Assembly: GCA_007570785.1 (NCBI GenBank)
Contig: ML664183.1
Location: forward strand, 15,374,204 to 15,438,203
Length of the DNA stretch: 64,000 bases
Direction: 5' to 3'
DNA from: Antilocapra americana
Lineage: Eukaryota > Chordata > Mammalia > Artiodactyla > Antilocapridae
In this document: positions 1-13,100 of the stretch, piece by piece
How the letters are laid out: every line of letters starts with the position of its first letter
Position numbering within the stretch: position 1 is the stretch's first letter
Made by a program: the position numbers and the translations under genes
Notes under the pieces: model-generated
The model's input: the letters and a program-made list of their open reading frames with translations, nothing else
Databases searched by the model: none
Told to the model about the DNA's origin: nothing

Positions 1-138
1 ATGCTGTTTGAACAGAAACATCACAAAAGAAGAAACATAGTTAATAAAACATGAAAAAATGGTTAACATCGTCAGTAGTCAGGAAAGTACAAATTAAAGC
101 TACAATGAGACTACACTACACACTGGAGTTCTAATATG

Positions 139-254
139 TGTGCTGTGTTAAGTCACTTCAGTCATGTCTGACTCTTTGTGACCCCAAGGCTCCTCTGGGA
201 GCATGGGATTTTCCAGGCAGGACTACTGGAGTGAGTTGTCATGCCCTCCTCAGA
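139..254 (-). mobile_element. Bov-tA SINE fragment
   Basis: Reverse BovA-type text: AAGTCACTTCAGTCATGTCT, then CTGGAGTGAGTTG. Confidence 0.85.
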
Positions 255-259
255 GCTCT

Positions 260-880
260 AATATATTACTGGTAATATCACACAGCCATGTCAAAAAACA
301 GTTTGGCAGTTTCTTCTAAGTTTAAATATACACTTACAATATGACTCAGCATTTCTTTCCTAGGTATTTACTCAAGAAAATTAAAACATATGTCTACAAA
401 GGAGTTGTATACAGATGTTCACAGACACTTTATTCATGATGGTCTAAAATTGAAAACAACCCTAATGTCCTTCAACATATAAATAAACTGTAGTATATTC
501 ATAAAACAGATTACTATTCAGAAGTAAAAAAAATGAATCAGGTGCAGATATGCACAGCACCGTGAATGAATCTCAAAATATTATCATAAGCGAAAGAAGC
601 CAGAAGCAAAATAGTCCATATTGTGTGATTCCATATTTATGAAAATATTGACTGGCAAAACCCATCTTTATCAACAGAGAGCAAACCTATGGTAACACAA
701 TGCTGAGGTTGGTGGAGACTGACTGCAAAGGAGCATGAGAAAATGTTTGGGGTGATAAAAGTTGTATATGGTGATTGTGATTACATGAGTGTGTACATTT
801 GTCAAATGTCATCAAAATGTAGACGTAAAATGGTTGTGTTTCACTGTATGTAAATTATACCTCAATCTAAAAGAGTTCCC
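260..880 (+). mobile_element. Old L1 3' end
   Basis: Diagnostic mammalian L1 tail text (AATGTCCTTCAACA, AAAGAAGCCAGAAGCAAAA, TATACCTCAATCTAAAA), diverged. Confidence 0.75.
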
Positions 881-913
881 AACAGGTTTTCACATTTAGA
901 GTAACCTCTTTCA

Positions 914-1220
914 GGACTTGCCTTTGGTCCAGTGGTTGAGACTCTGCACTTCCACTATTGGGGGTGGCAAATTTGATCCCTGGTCGAGGGAGTTCCATGG
1001 TCTTCCCAGGTGGTGCAGCAGAAAAGAATGTGCCTGCCAGCATAGGGCATGCAAAAGACAAAGGTTCAATCCCTGGGTTGGGAATATCTCCTGAAGTAGG
1101 AAATGGCAGCCCACTCCAGTATTTTTGCCTGGAAAATTCCATAGACAGAGGAGCCCAGTGAGCCCAATCCACGGGGTCACAAAGAGTCGGACACAAATGA
1201 GCGTGTACACACACACACGG
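914..1220 (+). mobile_element. CHR-type SINE fragment followed by BovA2
   Basis: 914-997 is a tRNA-Glu-derived CHR-like head (CCAGTGGTTGAGACTC). 998-1219 is a BovA2 ending in a short CA run. Confidence 0.8.
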
Positions 1221-3279
1221 GGAAGTTCCATATGCCACTCATAGTGGCAAAAAGAAAAAATTCCCCTTCCTTTCTTGGCATAGGCTTCTACTCTCCCTTT
1301 CTGTGTGTGGGGAACTTCCCCTGCAACACACTCCGGTGACTTCTTGTTTACAGATGGATTTATTCTGGATGGAATCCATTTCCTTGTTTCCCACAGTAAA
1401 AAAACAATAAGCATCATCTACCAGGTATTTTAGATATTGGGGGAGAGACACGTAACAATCAGCCAACTGGTTTAAAGTCTAGACATCAGTAATTTGATGG
1501 CTTGTTTTTATAGATTAGGGACCAGTGACAGGAAGTGATTCACCCAGTGTCATGCAACTAAGTAGTGTCACTCATATCCAGTGGTCTTTTGGTATCTTTC
1601 TGCCACACACTGTTACCTCCCTTAAGGCAGCGAACCAATTTAAAATGTACGGATACTACTGAAAATTAAGACATTGGAAATAAGAAGGGATTGAGGGAGG
1701 AAGAATAATGGAAGGACTGTTGGAATCCTACCCAACACAGTAGGAGAAGGCACAATCCTAAGTGCCTTTTCTCTCTAACAATAAGAAATGTGCAGTTTTT
1801 CTAGTGATAGAAGGGATCACTTCAGAAAACTTTACTGAGGGCAACGTGACAGATTTGCCCTACAAATGGAGTGCTTTATTTGAAGGTGATTGACTGTTAG
1901 GAAGAATTCTTTGCAAATGATTAGATTTTTGAAGTAAAGGGGACAAAGTGAATGGAAAATATATCCCAACCTGCACTGTTTAAGGAGTGACCTTTGAGGA
2001 ACATCATGATACAGAGCCTCTTTTATTTCAATTTTATTTCTGAAGCCAGAATGAAATGCAGAATGCAATTATATTTTAGTGGTTGGCTGTCAAAATGAAA
2101 TAAATGGAAGGCTGCTTGGAAAAATGAAGAATTGCCTGATGGAAATGTACTTTTCTTTGCTTATAGTTTTAGGTATGCTCTTAACTCAATAAAGACGTTT
2201 CCATTATATTTCTGTCATATCAGGTGGGTTAATTATTTACAAGAAGCTCAGGCTAATATTCCAGGGGAACCACAGCCTGCTCCAAAGTTTCTAGGAAACT
2301 AGATTAGCTTTGTTTAACCTGTGCATCTCTTCTGAATACATATAAATCTATTACATGACTTGTTTTCAAAGAGACTCACGTGTTGTTTTGTGAGCAGCCA
2401 CACACTCCTGAGTTAACCCTGTGGTTAACCTCTCTCCTGAACCCACCCCCACCCCCCCACTTCCTCTGGTCTTCGTCACTCACATGAACTAGTGCTTAAG
2501 CTTTACTGTGGCTTGTTGACACAAACGCCCAAAAACAGTTTTGAAGTCTGGAGGGCAGATGGGCGAGTGCATTATCTAAACTCTACCAGAGTTCCTTATC
2601 TCCATTTCAATTCAGATACCGTGTTGGCAGGTGAGTGCCTTTGCTTCTGTGAGCTTCGGTTTGATCATCGTGGAAGAGGGAAAATTGTGCCCATCTGTGA
2701 GACTTGTGAGTTCATGAGGAACTATTACTAGTCCCGCATACTGGTGCTTTCAGAGAGGTCCTTTCTTCCCACCCTGAAACCCTGTGAGGAGGTTCCATGG
2801 TCTGTTGCCCAGCTTGACTCTAACCAACAGACCTTTGCTTACTATACTGTTATTTACCTTTTTAATTTGGATTTATGCAATTATATTTTTAGAGAGACAC
2901 TCACCGGTTAGTTCTTAACTTATAAGATGTGGGAATGCCAAAGAGAGGATGTCTAATTGAAACAAATGAAAATGGGGATGAAAATCTGGGGATAGCAGAG
3001 GCAAGGTAAAAATTAATGATGTTTAATATCTTTGTAAGGAAAGAGGACATTTTATTTTGCCAGGGGCTGTTACCTTCCCTGTGTCTTTTATGGGATAATC
3101 ACCTAATTTTTAATATACAGCATCAATAAATGATACAGCCAATTTTAGTCCTAGAGAAACTATACAAAAGAGGTTTTTGTGTTCACATTTACACTTCAGG
3201 AGTAACCTGAAATATTTATTTCAGAAAATTATATATATATTATGGTTTTGAAGGCAGTTTTAAAATTTAATCATTACCA

Positions 3280-3430
3280 CATGGACTATACAGTCCATGG
3301 AATTCTCCAGGCCAGAATACTGGAGTGGGTAGCCTTTCCCTTCTCCAGGAGATCTTCCCAACCCAGGGATTGAACCCAGGTCTCCTGCGTTGCAGGTGGA
3401 TTCTTTACCAGCTGAGCCACCAGGGAAGCA
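3280..3430 (-). mobile_element. BovA2 SINE
   Basis: Reverse BovA2, ending at the tRNA-like head AGCTGAGCCACCAGGGAAG. Confidence 0.88.
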
Positions 3431-4509
3431 CAACTTAATTATACTATCCTGCTATATTTCTTTCTGTATAGTCTTCCCACTCCATATGACACTTACAAGT
3501 ATACAACTCTTATAGAGATTTTGCATAGCTTTCCTCACATTGTATACACAATTCTAGAGTCCTCTTTTTGTTTTAACATTGTATCATAAATGTTTTCCCA
3601 TATTACAGTATTATCTTTCTGTTTATAATTATAAAGCATTGTCTATTGTCCCATTTATTTCGTGTGTCATGATTCTCCAGACACTTCCCAGTTGTCAAGC
3701 ATTTACGTTGTTTTGGTTTTATATGTTATTCATAGCACAGCTATTATTTTTTTCTCATTGTGTTTAGCTTCTCTTGAGTTGTTTTCTTAGGCTAACTTCC
3801 CAGAACTGAGATTACTCTTCAAAGAATATGAATAACTTTATAATTCCTGATCTGCTGCACTGTGTTGCTTTCCAAAGGGCTATTGCATCGCGCTGCTTGT
3901 CTCAGAATTTTTCAACAGTGCCGGGCAGCACAGATGTCTCACATGGGCCATTTATGGGTAGATGGATCCATAATCTTAAATTGGAAGACAATTTAACCTT
4001 GGGGACTATTTTAATGGAAAACCCTAGGAAGAGGCTAGGATTATACCAAGGCAGACATTTCTAAGCTCTGGCTTTTTCACTTGTACAGCTGATTCTGTCA
4101 TGTCATGACACCTAATTGTGTCCATTTTGTGAGTTATTACATTGTGTGCATTTGTAGGCAAGTGTTGGTAGAATCTCCAGTGCTAGTCCTATTGAAGGAG
4201 CCAGAGGGCTGGACATAAAGCATGCCACAAACACGACTCAGATGTGGCTGTTCAAGAAACCATGATTTATAGCAACGCAGAACTGGCAGAAGTAGAAGAT
4301 CTTATTGCCTCCAGGGACCTGGCAGGTCTTGTACATGAGTGAAACAGCACAGAGATTGGGCAGTACAGGAGGTCAGGGGAGGGTGGAGGGGGATGTACAG
4401 GCCTTATCCAAAGGAGAAGTGCCGTTCTTGACTCCAGCTGATGGCTGCCACGGATGAATGCCAGACCAATATCTTCAGTGCTCTAAGTTTTTCAAGACAG
4501 TTTGGAAAT

Positions 4510-4825
4510 CTGGATTTTTAGATTTCTTAATTGATACAGCTGCTATAACAAAAATATCACAGACTGGGTTGCCTAAACAACAAATCATTAGTTCTCATAG
4601 TCCTGCAGGCTGGAAATTCCAAGATCAAGGAGCTGGCATATTCAGGGTCTGGTGAGAACCCATTTCCTGGGTCCTGTTTTTATTGTGACATCATATGGCA
4701 GAAGGGACAAAAGAGCTCTTTGGGGTCTCTTTTAAAAGGGCGCTAACCCCATTCTGTAAGAGCAGGGCCCTCATGACCTAATCATCTCCCACAGGGTCCC
4801 ATGTCCAAATATCATCACATTGGAG
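4510..4825. repeat. Old mammalian interspersed repeat, class uncertain
   Basis: GCTGCTATAACAAAAATATC, AGACTGGGTTGCC, CCTCATGACCTAATCATCTC and CATCACATTGG occur in the order of a common old mammalian repeat. Confidence 0.5.
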
Positions 4826-5175
4826 AGTTCCCTGGCTGATTAAGTCAGTGACCTTAGGCATGTCAGGGGAAAGCCAGTGATACCATTTAAAGAACTGTAT
4901 TTCTAGCTGCATCAGGCTGTAATTAATGTCATCCTACTGGTGTGCCTTCAGCAAGAATTACATGTATTTGATTAAATAAAAGTGTATATGAATTTACATC
5001 AAGGAGTAATGATAGGTGGTGGAAACAGTGCTGGGCATTGTTAGGAAAAGACTGATTCATATCCTAGTCTTGCTGCTTGGTAGTGTTAACAATAGGAAAG
5101 TTACTGACTCTCTCTGCTCTGAGCTGCTGTGTATATAAAACAGGGATAATAATACCTACCATCTATGGTTATTGT

Positions 5176-5386
5176 GGGCTTCTCTGGTGGCTCAGATGGT
5201 AAGGAATCTGCCTGCAATGCAAGAGACCTGGGTTCGATCCCTGGATGGGGAAGATCCCATGGAGAAGGGCATGGGTACCCACTCCAGTATTCTTGCCTGG
5301 AGAATTCCATGAACAGAGGAACCTGGCAGGCTATAGTCCATGGGGTTGCAAAAAGTGGGACATGACTGAGCGACTAAAACATACAC
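5176..5386 (+). mobile_element. BovA2 SINE inserted in a MIR
   Basis: Full-length copy with a perfect 13-bp duplication CTATGGTTATTGT (5163-5175, 5387-5399). MIR sequence continues on both sides (about 5040-5175 and 5387-5440). Confidence 0.92.
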
Positions 5387-5528
5387 CTATGGTTATTGTA
5401 AAAGTTAAATGAGATACTGTCTATAACGATATGTCATCGCAGCATGGCCTATCGAAATGGTCTGAAAAGCTACCTCCATGCTGTTTTTGCTTAGCCCAGT
5501 GTTCTGGCTATGACTCTGTCCCCAGCCT

Positions 5529-5714
5529 GGGGCTTCCCAGATGGCTCAAAGGGTAAAGAATCCACCTGCAATGAAGGAGACCTGGGTTCAATCTGGGGGT
5601 GGGGAAGATCCCCTAGAGAAGGGCATGGATACCCACTCCAGTATTCTTACTGAAGAATTCCATGGACAGAGGAGCCTGGCAGGCTATAGTCCATGGAGTC
5701 ACAAACAGTTGGAT
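5529..5714 (+). mobile_element. BovA2 SINE abutting BovB
   Basis: BovA2 text runs directly into BovB ORF2 at about 5720, creating an artificial joint reading frame of about 230 codons. Confidence 0.88.
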
Positions 5715-5719
5715 ACGAT

Positions 5720-6248
5720 TTCCAAATCGGGAAAGGAGTACGTCAAGGCTGTATATTGTCACCCTGCTTATTTAACTTATATGCAGAGTACATCATGCGA
5801 AATGCCTGGCTGGATGAAGCACAAGCTGGAATCAAGATTGCTGGGGAGAAATATCAATAACCTCAGATATGGAGAAGACACCACCCTTATGGCTGAAAGT
5901 GGAGAAGAAGAAAAGAGCCTGTTGATGAAAGTGAAAGAGGAGAGTGAAAAAGTTGGCTTAAAGCTCAACATTCAGAAAACTAAGATAATGGCATCAGGTC
6001 CCATCACTTTATGGCAAATAGATGGGGAAAAAATGGAAACAGTGACAGACTTTATTTTTTTGGTCTCCAAAATCAGTGCAGATGGTGACTGCAGCCATGA
6101 AATTAAAAGACACTTGCTCCTAGGAAGAAAAGCAATGACCAACCTAGATAGCATATTGAAAAGCAGAGACATTACTAACAAAGGTCCATCTAGTCAAAGC
6201 TATGGTTTTTCCAGTAGTCATGTATGGATGTGAGAGTTGGACTATAAA
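5720..6248 (+). mobile_element. BovB LINE 3' fragment, left part
   Basis: Homologous to the same region as 53160-53670 of the larger BovB copy (GKGVRQGCILSPCLFNLYAEY-like, then the IDGEKMETV stretch). Interrupted at 6248 by an L1 tail and resumed at about 6670. Confidence 0.9.
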
Positions 6249-6669
6249 CTCAGGTGGACGGAACTGGAGCCTATTATCCAGAGTGAAGTAAGCCAGAAGG
6301 AAAAACAACAATACAGTATACTAACGCATATATATGGAATTTAGAAAGATGGTAACGATAACCCTGAATGCGAGACAGCAAAAGAAATGCAGATGTATAG
6401 AATAGGCTCGTGGACTCTGTGGAAGAGGAAAAGGGTGGGATGATATGGGAGAATGGCATTGAAACATGTTAATTATCATATGTGAAATCAATCGCCAGCC
6501 CAGGGCTGATGCTTGGAGCTGGTGCACCGAGATGACCCAGGGGGAGGGAATCGGGAGGGAGGAGGGAGGGGGGTTCTGGAGGGGGAGCATATGTAAACCC
6601 ATGGCGGTTTCATGTCAATGTATGGCAAAACCAACACAATAAAGTAAAGAAAATTAAAAAAAAAAAAGA
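6249..6669 (+). mobile_element. L1 (bovine type) 3' UTR nested in BovB
   Basis: Typical bovine L1 tail (GGAATTTAGAAAGATGG, a G-rich GGGAGGGAGG stretch, ATGGCAAAACCAACACAAT) ending in an A-rich run. It interrupts the BovB sequence between ACTATAAA and GAAAGCTGAGC. Confidence 0.85.
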
Positions 6670-7067
6670 AAGAAAGCTGAGCACTGAAGAAGTGATGCTT
6701 TTGAACTGTGGCATTGGAGAAAACTCTTGAGAGTCCCTTAGACTGCAAGGAGATCCAATCAGTCAATCCTAAAGGAAATCAGTCCTGAATATTCATCAGA
6801 AGGACTGATGCTGAAGCTGAAACTCCAATACTTTGGCCACCTGATGCAAAGAAACACCTCATTTGAAAAGACCCTGATGCTGGGAAAGATTGAAGGCAGG
6901 AGGAGAAGGGGATGACAGAGGACCAGATGGTTGAATGGCATCACCGGCGTGATGGACATGAGTTTGAGTAGGCTCTGGGAGTTGGTGATGGACAGGGAAG
7001 CCTGGCATGCTGCAGTCCATGGAGTCGCAAAGAGTTGGACATGACTGAGCGACTGAACTGCACTGAA
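6670..7067 (+). mobile_element. BovB LINE 3' fragment, right part
   Basis: Continues the BovB 3' end through CTGAACTGCACTGAAC, the usual BovB terminus. Together with 5720-6248 it forms one 5'-truncated element. Confidence 0.9.
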
Positions 7068-8179
7068 CAATACTTTCACTTTTCATCTTCACTGTCCCCA
7101 GCCCAGTGATTAGCAATATTAGCATTTCAGATAATAATTTTGTCTTTCTGTCAATCAGTAGACTGAATATTTGTACCAGTACTGCTCTTCTAGTACTTCT
7201 GATGGATTTATCCTCTCCAGCTGTTCACTCCATCTCGTTTGTCAGTCTCCCCACATTCACAGAATGGCTAATTAAGATGAAGGAGGGGCCCTTCTGAGTC
7301 TTGAAAGCAAGCAAACTTAAGAGGTCTATCTCCGTGGAGTCACTCTTGTCTTGGGCTCACTATCTTTGTTCTGCATTTGCTCTTTGAACTGAAAGACCGC
7401 CAGTTTGTTCCCACAGCTTCAAAGATGCATGCTTACAAGATTTTACTGTGTGCCATTTTCTTGAGAAAGTCGTGATTTTAAAGTAAATTTAAAATTTTTA
7501 AATTGGTTTGTCTATAATTTATCAGGTGGTGCATGGTCTGTGTTCACCAAACAATACATGCTTAGTCATACTTGACATAATGTTTCATATAATTAATATT
7601 ACTTAAAATTTCTTCTGTTGATCATAATAAAATTCTACCCCAAACTGGTGATTGGCTCCATCCAATGGAAAAATCACCTGTTAAAACTTTTTATTTAGTC
7701 ACATAAAGAATTCATCTTTAACTCTAATTAAGAAGCTTACTGGACATGCCAAAGTATACCATAAGAAACACCTGATCTCACAGTTCTTATGGGACCAAAC
7801 CCAGGCCTAGCTTAGCCAGGTGCTTGGCTCAGGGTCTCACAGGCTGCAGAGTGTCAGCCAGACTGTGTTCTCTACTGGAGGCTCAACAAAGGAAAAAGGG
7901 AGCTTCCAAGCTCACTTGGCATGTTGGCAGAATTCATTTCCTTTCTGTTGTAGGACAGAGAGCTTTAGCTTTTTGCTGTCACTTTAGCTTTTGGGGGCTG
8001 TCCTCAGATGCCATAGGCTGTCTATGGTTCTCTGCCACGTGGCCCTCTCCTTGGCAGCATATGTAACATGGCAGCTTCCTTTTTTAAGACCTGTGAAAGG
8101 GCAAGAGCAAGTCTGCTAGCAAGAGTGAGGCTTTAAAAAAAAAACTATTAGATATAACATCTATTTTTAAAAATATTTA

Positions 8180-8437
8180 TTGGTTTATTTATGAGTCTGC
8201 TGGGTCTTCATTGCTGCATGGGCTTTTCTCTAGTTATGGTGAGTGGGGGCTACTCTATCTGCATTGCAGTGACTTCTCTTGTTGCAGAGCATGGGCTCTA
8301 GGGCTCAAGGGCTTCAGTAGTTGTGGCTCATGGGCTTAGTTGTTCCGTGGCATGTGAAATCTTCCCAGACCATTGATTGAACCTGCATCTTCTGCATTGG
8401 CAGGCGGATTCTTTACTGCTGAGCCATCAGGGAAGCC
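8180..8437 (-). mobile_element. CHR-type (tRNA-Glu) SINE
   Basis: Reverse copy with the usual internal text (GGGTCTTCATTGCTGCATGG, GTTGTTCCGTGGCATGTG) and a terminal GAGCCATCAGGGAAGCCC. Confidence 0.8.
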
Positions 8438-9231
8438 CAAGTCTGAGTCTTACTCAGCATGAACTAATAAACCCCGTCCCATCACATGTGCCATATTCTG
8501 GTGAGAAGAGAATCATAGGTCCTGCCAAAATGCAAGGAAAGGGATTACACAAAGAACAGAGCAGCAGGAGGTGAGACCACAGGGATGCCTTAGACTCTCC
8601 CAAAGGAGATGTGTGTGTGTCTTGCTCACCACCGAATCCTTGGCGTCCAGAATAATGCCTAACATATATTAGATACTCCACAAGTGTCAGTAGTTGAATT
8701 AATGAATTAATGTTGCAGATATTACCTCTTTGAATCGTGCATTGCTAATTTCCTCCGCCACCCAAGTCTATGGTTTACCTTTAGGTTGTATTTATTACAT
8801 GTTCTGATGTATATAAACGTTAAATTTTAATTTAGACAAATCAACAAAAGTTTCCCTTAATTTGTAGACATCACTTTACATCTCAGGGAGTCCTTTTCCC
8901 ATCCAAAGATCAGATAAATGTTTGCCTATATTTTCACCTAGATTTTAAATTACTTTTTTTTCCCCATGTAATTCAGATCTATCTAGAAAGTCAAAAATTA
9001 AATGGATTGTTATAACAGGATGTAGCAAATAATCCTTTTTTCTATCCATCCCTCTTTGCTACCTTATTTCGTTTTATTGAATTATGATGTACTAGCTTCT
9101 GTTTCATTATTTTTCATTCTCATTTCAGTTTTTTCCATCTAAGAATTATAGCATTCTTGGTCAGAAATGCCAAAGCAATTACTGTCAGAATCATTCAGTA
9201 TAATGATTAAGACATAGCCTAAGCTGTTAAA

Positions 9232-9368
9232 AGACTCCAGCGTAGAGAGCTGGCATGGTAACCCACTCAGTATTCTCGCCTGGAGAATCCCATGGACAGA
9301 GGAACCTGGCGGGCTACAGTCCATAGGGTAGCAAAGAGTCAACACAACTAAAGCCACTTAGCACAGCA
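9232..9368 (+). mobile_element. BovA2 3' part
   Basis: CACTCAGTATTCTCGCCTGG onward, without the tRNA-like head. Confidence 0.82.
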
Positions 9369-9884
9369 CAGCAAATACAAATACAGCTGAGGCATATTTA
9401 TCTTTTTCATAATAGTGAGTAGGTGAAACCCAGAGCTGGAGAGGCACCTCTTCCCCACAGAGCCGTTTGAGAACCCAGGCTCATCCTGTCCCGTAGCTCT
9501 GCCAGCCCCCAGGGCAATGTCCAGGCATGTATGGTTGGAGCTGCCTCATGTCCTCATCCATGTTCCAGTCTGTGGGAAGGGAGGTGGTGCGTGTCTTGAG
9601 ACAGCCTTTGCCTCTAACTAAACCATGTTGCCACATCTACCTTGAAGGTACGGAAAATAGTTTAAACGGCCATCTTAGATATGACTTGAAAGTTGAGAGG
9701 ATCTGTTATTAAAAAGAAGATGAGGGATGGGTTCCAAGAACAACTAATGGTGTTTGCTGCAGTCTAATTTTCATAGTCACAAATACTCATATTTAACAGG
9801 AAGGTAATAATCATTTTCAGCAAGTGAAAAACTATCTTTGGATATGGCAATGAAATTCAAATGTGTTCTGATTTTTTATTTTAG

Positions 9885-10019
9885 ATGGCCAGTAACCCAT
9901 GTGCCAGGTAGCACTCTATGCCAATCTTGAATGCCAACAGGAAGTCACTGGACGGCAAACCCTTCCAAACTCCTTACTGGGCTGTTGGAGTAACTCGGAA
10001 AAGAAGAAAAGGGAATTGA
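9885..10019 (+). other. Three upstream ORFs in the SLC16A12 leader
   Basis: The leader part of the start-codon exon contains ATGs at 9885 (ORF 9885-9911, 8 residues), 9918 (9918-10019, 33 residues) and 9931 (9931-9993, 20 residues). The second and third overlap in different frames. The third is in frame with the main ATG and resembles the extra N terminus of the longer human isoform, but is closed by a TAA at 9991-9993. All three end before 10024. Translational control is inferred, not shown. Confidence 0.6.
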
Positions 10020-10023
10020 AAGC

Positions 10024-10133
10024 ATGGCAAAAGTAAATAGAGCTAGGTCTACCTCCCCTCCTGATGGAGGCTGGGGCTGGATGATTGTGGCTGGCTGTTT
10101 CCTCGTTACCATCTGCACCAGGGCAGTAACCAG
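10024..10133 (+). CDS. SLC16A12: SLC16A12 coding exon 1 (start codon exon)
   Basis: Encodes residues 1-37 (Met-Ala-Lys-Val start, then DGGWGW and the first half of helix 1). The donor is AG|GTAGGT at 10134. The exon probably begins at 9885 after a pyrimidine-rich tract ending in TTTTAG, so about 139 nt of it is 5' UTR. Confidence 0.93.
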
Positions 10134-13100
10134 GTAGGTGGGACTTTATTCTTGATTTATTATTATGATCTGGCTTGTCTTTTTTTCCTAACTCAGCTTC
10201 ATTCCATTTCTGAACCTGTCATTGTGAAAATAAATGTGTATATGTGTGTTATGTGTGTGCGTGTTTCCTTTGACTGCTCAGATATCTTCTTCTTTGCAAG
10301 GAATGCCATTTTCTGACAGTTCAAAGTCCTGAATAGTGATCTCTTTTTATAATATCTGACCTATAAACCTGGAGTTTTAGGACGTTTTTGACTAAATAAC
10401 ACGAATATTGCCAGATATTTATTTTCATGAGCAGTTCATCCCACAAAGGACAAATATATAAGCTCAAAATAGCCACGAGAACCTCTCGGCTGACAAGAAC
10501 ACTGAGCCATGCGAAGCTTAAAGCCTAGAATTTAAATTCTTTTGCTTCATTTTGCACTTGGCTGTGGTGGTGGAGGCTGAACTCTAGGTTGAAGAAGAGA
10601 AACAGCATAAATGCAGGGATTCTCTCATCTCTTTTGGTCGTGGGTCCTCTTTTTCTTTTACCCAAGGGCATAGTGTTGAATATACTTGTATTAAATGTCC
10701 ATACATTGAAATGCATTCATCTCATTTACATTTGGAATAAATACACACCTGAAATCTGCATGTGCCAGCTCTTTCCTCTAGAGGTGCCTTTATCCAGACT
10801 GAATTCTCTTCTCTGGCAACTCTCCTGAGGCTGCACGACAAAGCTTTACTTGATGGCATCATCCATAAAAGCATCGATGTGTCCCCCATAGCAAACAGTT
10901 AGTCTAGGAAAGAAGCAGAGTGTTTGTTTTTGCTACAATAATGTTTTCTTATGTGTCATCATAAACTGTAGATTTATTTAAAATAATGTGATGGTTGAGT
11001 CTTATTTTTCTCCCATCTGTTTTATGGATCCTGTGTTCTGGGAGTGAGGAGGTCATAGAGTTAAAAGGAATCTTTCATCTTGGTTCTTACATGTGGAAGC
11101 TTTCATTATTCATTTAAGTGTTTCATCAATAGTTTATTATATATATAATTTGATGAGAGGAAAGTTCTGGAAGTGAGCTCGGTGCTTTATAAGAAGGGTG
11201 GCTGGAAATTAGAAAAGAGGCTTGTGGCTGGTAGCAAAGACTTGTTTTCAGAGGTTCCTGGAAGAGGCTGAGAGTAGTGTATTTGAGCAGAATAAGCTTG
11301 GAGAAGAAAAGTATGATGTCCCAGGAAGCAGCCAAAAGAACTGAAGACAGACGCGAGGAGAACAGCCTACACGGGGGGGTTGTCAGTTCAGAGGATCAGT
11401 GCCTATTGGGCAGTTAATTCTTTTTTCCACTTTTTTCAAGTTTTATTAAGAAATAATCAACCTTGGTCACTATATATAAGTTCAAGGCATACATATTGAT
11501 GATTTTTTATTGAAGTATGTTTGATTTACAGTGTTGTGTTAGTTTCTCATATACAGCAAAGTGAAAGTGTTAGTCACTCAGTTGCGTTCGATTTTGTGAC
11601 CCCTTGAACTGTAGCCTGCCAGTCTCCTCTGTCTGCGGAATTCTCCCGGCAAGAATACTGGAGTGAGTTGCCATTTCCTTCTCCAGGGGATGTTCCCCAT
11701 CCAGGGATCGAACCTGCGTTGCAGGCAGACTCTTTACCAACTGAGCCACCAGGGAAGCCTATTCTTTTCCACTATGGTTTATTACAAGATATTGAATGTG
11801 GTCCCTGTGCTATACAATGGGACCTTGTTGTTTATCTATTTTATGTACAATAGTTTATAAGCATGATGATTTGATTTACATATATTGTAGGTTCAGCTAA
11901 CATCCATCTTCTCATATAATTACACTGAAAAGGAAAGAAAGAAGAAAAGAGGAAAAAAATTTCTCCTCTTGAAGAGAACACTTAGAATGTATTCTTTTAA
12001 TATCTTTCCTGTATATCATACCATAGTGTCAGTTGTAGTCATCATATGGTACATGACATCCCTACTACTTATTTATCTCATAACTGGAAGTTTGTATTTT
12101 TGACCACCTTCCACCAGTCCCCTTTCCCCCACCCCCTGTCTCTGGTAACCACAAGTCTGATCTCTTTTTATATGAGTTTGGTTATTGTTTTAGATTCCAT
12201 ATATGAGTAAGATCATACAGTATTTGTCTTTCTCTGTTTAACTTATTTCACTTAGCAGAATACCTTCAAAGCCCTTTCATATTGTTGCAAAGTGGTAGGA
12301 TTTCCTTGTGTTTTTTTCCTGGCTAAATAATATTCCATTGTATATACACATCGCACCCTCTTTATCCATTTATCCATCCGTGTCCTGGCGATTATAAATC
12401 ACACTGCTTTGAGCATGGGGATGCAGATATCTTTTCTCATTAAGGCTCTCATTTTCTTTGGATCTATTCCCAGCAATGGAATTTTTGGATCCCATACTGT
12501 TTTCTATGGTGGCTGTACCAATTTACAGTCCCATCAACAATGCACAAGGGTTACCTCACTGAAAAATAGGTACTTAAGATTTCATATAGATGAATCCATA
12601 ATGTATTTAAAATGTTTTTATTGATGGACATTTATATTGTCTCCTGGCTTTTGCTTTACAAATAATGCTACCATAATAATCTACCATTAAATTTACCATT
12701 TAAAAATCATATTTCACTCTTGCCTTGTAACTGGTGATGCTGTCTCACACATAAAATTTATAAAAAGCTTAAGGTTGTGCAGGCTGTTAAAGCAATCATT
12801 CTTGTTATTTGCTCCCTGTGCTTGTTAATGTGTATTGATTACCTGTTTTTGCTTCAGGATGTCTTATTACTAAACACATTATCTATGTTAATAAATTCAT
12901 TTCATTGTGGGATTACATGACATTCTATTAGTAACTTGAAAAATTGAATTGGAGTTGATACTTGAAAAGCAACGCTTATTTAAAGGAAACCCCCAGTTCT
13001 GAGACCTATTTTTCTCAAATTCTTCTGGGGCTAAATTAACTTAACTGTAATAGATGTCTAGAGTTCTGTGAAACTGTGAAGCTCTTATAGCAACAGCTCA

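Larger units (their letters stand above)
1..9884 (+). other. 5' flank or intron of SLC16A12
   Basis: No coding gene is seen. Contains old L1 (260-880), SINEs, BovB with nested L1 (5720-7067), an L2 end (about 8615-8710) and unique AT-rich DNA. Because the human gene spans far upstream of its start-codon exon, this is probably intron. Confidence 0.6.

Noticed and set aside
5541..6233. 230-codon + strand open frame
   Set aside because: It joins BovA2 sequence to a BovB ORF2 fragment; no host gene.
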